The notes under the pieces were generated by a model. It ran no database searches, was not told where the DNA came from, and was given only the letters and a program-made list of their open reading frames with translations. A DNA stretch of 64,000 nt. It comes from Sisyra terminalis. Its lineage: Eukaryota > Arthropoda > Insecta > Neuroptera > Sisyridae. The translations under genes were made by a program, and so were the position numbers. Location: positions 36,033,050-36,097,049 of the forward strand of contig OY292277.1 of the NCBI GenBank assembly GCA_958496175.1. Direction: 5' to 3'. Shown in pieces: positions 57,263-64,000 of the stretch. How positions within the stretch are numbered: position 1 is the first letter of the stretch; every line of letters starts with the position of its first letter.

Positions 57263-58389
57263 TTTTAGGGCATCATTTTTTATCTATTTCCGATTAATAT
57301 TCATTAATAAAAATACTGGAATACTTCTAATTTTCATTTTACACGAATTTGATTTAATAGGAGCTAAAAAGAAAGAATTGTTTTATTTTAACACGAATTT
57401 TTGTGTAAGTACGAAATAAATTCTTAAGTGAATTCTATCAAAAAAAATTTAATATTGCTTACACCACGTTGATATATTTGCTTCTTTACCGGAGTCCTAC
57501 GCCTTTTCTGTTATGTTCTCTTAATATAACCCATTATGGCATACTAATTAATAGAATGTCTACCGAGAGATAATAAAATTTGATAAAATCTTGACATTTG
57601 GTTAATTAAACTGTAAATCGTCTCAACTACTGTGTATAAAATATATTTTGAAAAAAAAAACATATTAATTGCGAAATTCAAGTTCTTTTTCATAATTTCT
57701 TCGATAACTCAATGATCCCATAATAATATAAAAACCAATCATTTAAATTATTTGTTAATGATGAGAATAAAAAACCGTCACATGTGTAAAAAAATGTCAC
57801 ACCACCGAAGACCAACTCTTGTCTTATTCTTAGTACCGACAAAGATAGCATTTCGAAAAACACACACCAACTATGTAATGAGAAAGATTAATGACAAAAT
57901 CAAGTAACAAGTTTTGAATGTTTCAATTTTGTATCACAAAAACCAAACACAACAAAAACTTGTCAGAGTAATTAAGAAATATAAAGTAAAAAAAAATAAA
58001 GCATTTGTCTAATACTTGGCAAACAGAAGAAATACAATTTTTAGTACTTAAAAAGAGGTCACCAAGCTTTTCCTTTTTAATTGGGAAGACGAAAATATTT
58101 TCTTATACTTTACCAAAAAAAAAAAAAAGTATTGATTTGAGATCTATATCGATCTAGTAAATTGGCAACAAATCAATTTGTGCATTTAAAATCAAAGAAG
58201 TTTTTATTTAATCGTCAAGTTGTTAATTGTTATTCTCCCATAACAAAGATTAATGTCCATTTTTTGTCTATATATTGATATCCATGGTGTAGACTGTAGG
58301 TATCTATATACCTACAACTGTGTCGCTTTTTTAATGCATTCAACTTTCCCAAACACTTTAGCGGTTACAATTTTATCAAGATTTAAACA
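57263..58389. other. Gene-free stretch
   Basis: AT-rich with no feature recognised. Confidence 0.5.
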
Positions 58390-58620
58390 CCAAAGCCTAT
58401 TTACGTGGTCGGTTGGTGTCTCTCCCGTTAACTAACGACCAGATTTCGAGCGCCTTATTAACCAAGCGTTGCACTCTTAAGATCTTATCTTCCGATCTAG
58501 CTGAAGAAAGAATGGAGTATGAAACGACCAATCCTATATGCTGGACCACAAAACATGGAAGCTCTTGAACTTCTTTGCGCATTAAAAAGTTCAGCTCGTG
58601 TGTGGGAAAGTCAAATTAAG
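58390..58620 (-). repeat. Possible second tRNA-related repeat
   Basis: On the minus strand the order GCTTGGTTAATAAGGCGCTC, AACGGGAGAGACACCAACC and, further on, AACCGCTAAAG plus AAAAAAGCGACACAG (near 58335) loosely resembles a tRNA-headed SINE layout. A and B boxes are not clean. Weak. Confidence 0.2.
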
Positions 58621-58867
58621 ACCCGAAATAAAGATAATGAATCCCCGACAAAAGGCAACTGTGGCTGAAGGATATTTTTGTATAGATTTAGACATTTTGT
58701 AGTATGATTTAACCAAAATCATCACAGTTCTTTTCAATTTGTATATGTGCATTAAATATACCCTGTATGAGTCATACATAAATACATAAATGCAACAATA
58801 TAGATAATAAATCATTATTCTTGGTAGATGAAAAAAAATGCATAAAAAATAAAGAGACTATTTTTTT

Positions 58868-59025
58868 GATTATTTACCCTCGCTTTATAACTACTAAGAT
58901 CTTTAGCGACTCTAGAGTTAATAAAAATTCGTAAATCGAGAAGTTTCGAAAATTTTCTCGACACAAGAATCGAGCCTTACCAGTTTTGGAGCGGTCATCT
59001 AAACCATTCGGCCTCTAATAGGCTT
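58868..59025 (-). repeat. tRNA-derived SINE, near-complete copy
   Basis: The minus-strand copy has the tail (TATAAAGCGAGGGTAAATAA), the body AACTCTAGAGTCGCTAAAGA, a decayed B box (GGCTCGATTCT) and an A box with one loss (AGGCCGAATGG). Confidence 0.8.
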
Positions 59026-59469
59026 ACATATTTTTGTAATATGGTATATTATAGCTGATTATGGTATACTACGGTATTTAATGGAGTTTTAAAATTACTT
59101 CTGTGCATTAACTAATAAGGTTTATGACAATGGTTTTAACTATGTAAGAGGTACCCCACTAGTAACCCCACTAGTTTCGTTCAACGAGTCTTTCTGAATT
59201 GGAAAATTAAAGTATAATTTTTCTCATTCAAAACACTTCACTTTCAACATCTCTTTTTCCAGCCAAGTCAATAATTTTTAAATCTTTAGAAAATGATTCA
59301 ATGAATTTTGCTTCAAATTCCAATTATAGTTTGATCGTTTAGAAAAACAGTTTTTCTTTCTTGTATTAAAAGACTCAGTATTGAAATAATTAAAGAAAAG
59401 CTTAGTTTTTACATATATTAAACACAGATATCCTCAATTTCCTAGAAAAAACTGAGAATAATTTTTGAG
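59026..59469. other. Gene-free stretch
   Basis: AT-rich with no feature recognised. Confidence 0.5.
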
Positions 59470-59740
59470 GTATAAAAATGTTTTCCGTGGCGGAAAATGT
59501 GAAACATTATCTAAATTATGTAAATTTTTATTGTTTTTATGACAATCGCTTAATGATCTGTTTATACCTCGGTTTCAATAAATGAACTTTGACGTCACAG
59601 AAGATCCATACATGCACCTATCGTTTTCGGACTCTCATTTGCTCATTTGTTTTAAAACTATTTTTTCTGCGAAAAAAAATTTTTTTTTCGAACAAAAAAT
59701 TGGTTTTTCCTCATATTAATAATGTCCTTTATCGATTAAA
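59470..59740 (+). repeat. Dispersed repeat D, copy 2
   Basis: AAATGTTTTCCGTGGCGGAA, TGACGTCACAGAAGATCCAT (the CRE palindrome at 59590-59597), ATCGTTTTCGGACTCTCATT, TTGGTTTTTCCTCAT and AATGTCCTTTATCGATT occur in the same order as at 24310-24780. Confidence 0.7.
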
Positions 59741-59865
59741 AAAAAATAAAAAAATAACATCTTACGCAAATATCACATATACTTATTATCATAAATTAAA
59801 ATTAAAATACTTAAGGCTAATACAAAATTTAAATCGAAAGAATTAATATAATATTTCATAAATAT

Positions 59866-60420
59866 ATTATTAGGTTGAAAAAAAAGAAATCCATTATTTT
59901 TAATGTCCATTTCACGGCTTTATATAACAAATTAATAGTTATTTCTCTTCATTGAAATTTATGCCAAATTTTCATTATTGCCGTTTAAAGAGCAATTTTT
60001 TATACTATTTTCCCAAAAAAAACTTTGCCTTTTTGGCAAAAAACTAAGATACCTAATTTTTTCAAGCACCTCTTGAAATCATTTTTAAACGATCAAGAAC
60101 GTTTGCTATTAGCAAAATAGATGACAATCACTGGGTGCCAAGTCCAAAGTATGTGGATAAAAATCTCTCAATCAAAATCCTGAAATTTCTGCCGAATCAT
60201 CAAAGTCATGCAAATTGTAAAGTCTGAAATTTTCCTGATGAAATACAATATTTCTTCAACTTCTCAATTCTGACTTCCAAAGGAGAATAATCAATTACAA
60301 TTAGTTCGATTTTGGACCAAAAGAGGTCTAATAATATAATAATCCATATCCTTCGGGTCCTATTATGCACATAGGCAAATCTTTCAGGCCGTTTTCTTTG
60401 TTTGTCCACCATTTGAACCA
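59866..60420 (-). pseudogene. mariner transposase remnant
   Basis: Minus-strand reading gives blocks resembling CIWWDxKGxxYYELL (near 60350), then TLDLAPSDCHLF (the SPDLAPSDYHLF motif holding the last catalytic D of mariner), and a decayed FF..GI.KL..RWQK C-terminus. Stops follow CHLF and many frames are broken. A mariner-like terminus, TTAGGTTGAAAAAAAAGAA, lies at about 59870. The other end was not found. Confidence 0.65.
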
Positions 60421-61219
60421 CAATATATATTTTTATTGATATTTTTGTGTGGGATCCATTTATAGTAGCTTGATAATATTTTATTTAGAAAAATCGATTT
60501 CATTACGTTTAGTCAAAGAATTGCAGAAAAATGGTTATACCTTATAAATGAAATATGGAACGTTTTTTTGAATTCAACTTTATGTTATAGCCCTTTTGAT
60601 TAAATCTGATCGTTGACATCGTTTAACTGCTCCTGAGCAATATTCGCATAACGATTTTTTGAGAAAAATTTTGTACCAACTTTTGAAACCAAATCGTCAA
60701 ATACACTAAAACAGATACAACTTGTATGTATGGTAAACAAAAGTTACCTATCCTAAAGAGTGAAAATATGAAAATTTGTTGACGACTTGTCTAACTATGT
60801 AATAAAAAATGAAAATCGTTAATCGAATGTAGATAGCCCGCGAAATTTAAAAAGTCACCTTACCTTTTTATCACACCTCGTATGTGTTGAAAGAAAAGTT
60901 AAATTGAATTTTGGAGATAAATTAATTTCAATCAAACAATCAATTTAATAGTCAAATTGAGAATTAATTATTTTGGAAACTTGTTTCCTTTCTATTTTAA
61001 TGATTTTTTTTTTTATATTATTTTCATTAACTCCGTATACCTAAATTTTTATAGGTAAATCATTAAATCCAAAAGTATCAAATGGTAAAATATTAGTTTG
61101 ATCAAATAATAAATAATAATAATAATAAATGTGTGTACATTTTTAAGGTATCAAAAGCTAATGGGTCTCAAGTATTGAATTAATCATGATTATCACAAAT
61201 TATTTAATAAACAGAATAT
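60421..61219. other. Gene-free stretch
   Basis: AT-rich. A short (AAT)n run is near 61106-61128. Confidence 0.5.
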
Positions 61220-61296
61220 ACCTTATAGTTATAATGTAAAGTATATATCAGGATATGGTAAACCAAACAAATTAGCAGTGTTTTATTTTATTTATT

Positions 61297-61345
61297 CCAG
61301 TTGCAACGTTTCGTTGGTGTTATTCAAACTTCATCAGGCAACTTG
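61297..61345 (-). ncRNA. Hammerhead-like two-stem motif, left arm
   Basis: Minus-strand order: CAAGTTG, CCTGATGAA, GTTTG, loop AATAACA, CCAAC, GAAACGTTG, CAACTGG. The outer strands CAAGTTG/CAACTGG pair at 6 of 7 positions. The inner stem has one mismatch. Confidence 0.5.
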
Positions 61346-61557
61346 TAAATATTAGATAAAAACACATAGTCCCATGATTTAAAATAAATTCATATGCCAG
61401 ATTTGTGGGTGAAACACACCGGAGTTAAAAATTATAATTTTTTAACATAATTTTTATAAAAATTATGCCAATTTTTAACTTCGGTGTCTTTAACCAACAA
61501 CTCTGGCACATGAATTTGTTTTAAATCATGGGACTATGTGTTTTTATGTAATATTTA

Positions 61558-61606
61558 CAAGTTGCCTGAGGAAGTTAGAATAACACTAACGAAACGTTAC
61601 AACTGG
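61558..61606 (+). ncRNA. Hammerhead-like two-stem motif, right arm (best copy)
   Basis: CAAGTTG (61558-61564), CCTGAGGAA, GTTAG, loop AATAACA, CTAAC, GAAACGTTA, CAACTGG (61600-61606). The inner stem is a perfect 5-bp helix and the outer stem pairs at 6 of 7 positions. The internal loop keeps CUGANGA and GAAAC, as in hammerhead ribozymes, but with an additional A before the helix and no evident stem III. Confidence 0.5.
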
Positions 61607-61964
61607 AATAAATTAAATAAAACACTGCTAATTTGTTTGGTCTACCATATTCCGATATATCCTTTATATTATACATCGATTTAGACCTGAAAGAATGAAA
61701 ACCTTATAGTTATGCTGTAACACATTCAATGTAAATCCACCTAAACTAATCAGCAATAATTGACGTCATTTGTTTTTGTTATTTTTGCAATTTTCAAGGA
61801 TTCATAACTTTTAGTTTAGCGTATAAATGTAAGTAAGAGAGTGAAAAATGGTATCAACAACTATATTAAATCAATTTCTTTAATTCTTTCTTATAATTCT
61901 TAAGGGCAGTATTTTTACATCTGGATAGTGATATTTATTTCCAAGATAAACGTTTTTTTTTTTA

Positions 61965-62014
61965 CTTGTTACTTACTGTAGCTTTATAACTACTAAGGTC
62001 TTTACTCTTTAGTG
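61965..62014 (-). repeat. tRNA-derived SINE remnant interrupted by hAT
   Basis: TAGCTTTATAACTACTAAGG followed by TCTTTA matches the minus-strand SINE tail and breaks off at the hAT terminus at 62015. The rest of the SINE should lie beyond the right edge of the window. Confidence 0.65.

Positions 62015-64000
<1,986 letters not shown>

Larger units (their letters stand above)
61240..61700. mobile_element. Inverted-repeat element with hammerhead-like motif, copy 2
   Basis: The arms start GGATATGGTAAACCAAACAA and end TTGTTTGGTCTACCATATTCC. They pair through CATAGTCCCATGATTTAAAA and, near the centre, AACTCCGGTGT-like sequence. A tail, ATTTAGACCTGAAAGAATG, follows the right arm as in copy 1. The unit is flanked by 20-bp direct repeats: 61220-61239 reads ACCTTATAGTTATAATGTAA and 61701-61720 reads ACCTTATAGTTATGCTGTAA (18 of 20 equal). 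A duplication this long fits a retro-type insertion better than cut-and-paste. Confidence 0.7.

Noticed and set aside
61558..61606. Bona fide hammerhead ribozyme
   Set aside because: Core strands are present but there is an extra A before the helix and no stem III or cleavage triplet in place, so I call it only hammerhead-like.

Overview
This window looks like an AT-rich, gene-poor piece of an arthropod genome, most likely an insect. The grounds are a eukaryotic tRNA-Glu gene with a Pol III T-run, a tRNA-derived SINE family, remnants of Jockey-, I- and RTE-type LINEs, Tc1, mariner, pogo, PIF/Harbinger and hAT transposons, and no long ORF except one transposase. Nothing here fixes the order or species.

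Only two features look like intact genes. One is tRNA-Glu(TTC) on the minus strand at 30984-31055. The other is a hAT (Buster/ZBED5-like) transposase on the minus strand from 62223 through the right edge of the window. It is open for at least 592 codons, keeps its catalytic residues, and sits behind a hAT terminus at 62015. I found no convincing protein-coding host gene. A few exon-like patches (2980-3067, 17023-17100, 31440-31700) are flagged with low confidence.

Region by region: 0-6.6 kb has hAT and pogo MITEs, a SINE split by a hAT MITE and an intact inverted SINE. 8-10 kb is a higher-GC island. 10.4-11.9 kb holds a diverged tandem duplication and a foldback with an internal short period. 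12.4-17.7 kb has a SINE, an E-box-rich island, two hAT MITEs, an RTE reverse-transcriptase remnant, a second GC island and a Tc1 remnant. 17.7-31 kb is mostly empty AT-rich DNA with a dispersed CRE-bearing repeat, a foldback, and a hAT MITE nested in a SINE. 31-38.2 kb has the tRNA, a GC island, a SINE, a pogo MITE, a foldback with a Helitron-like end, and two hAT MITEs with perfect 8-bp target duplications. 38-45.5 kb has more repeats, a Tc1 element and islands with NF-kB-like and Grainyhead-like sites. 45.7-50.1 kb is the densest transposon cluster: a Jockey RT split by a Harbinger MITE, an RNase H fragment, two more Harbinger MITEs and a solo LTR. 51.4-64 kb has a ~750-bp palindrome, two inverted-repeat elements carrying a hammerhead-like RNA motif, Jockey and mariner remnants, SINEs, and the hAT transposon.

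The main biology is layered transposition. One tRNA-derived SINE family (about ten copies) has served as landing site for at least three independent hAT-type insertions. The most unusual signal is a small conserved two-stem RNA motif in the inverted-repeat elements at 52.3-52.8 and 61.2-61.7 kb, echoed at 50.1 kb, whose inner helix is kept by base changes on both sides. The scattered GC-richer islands between transposons could be regulatory DNA of a distant developmental gene, but that is inference.
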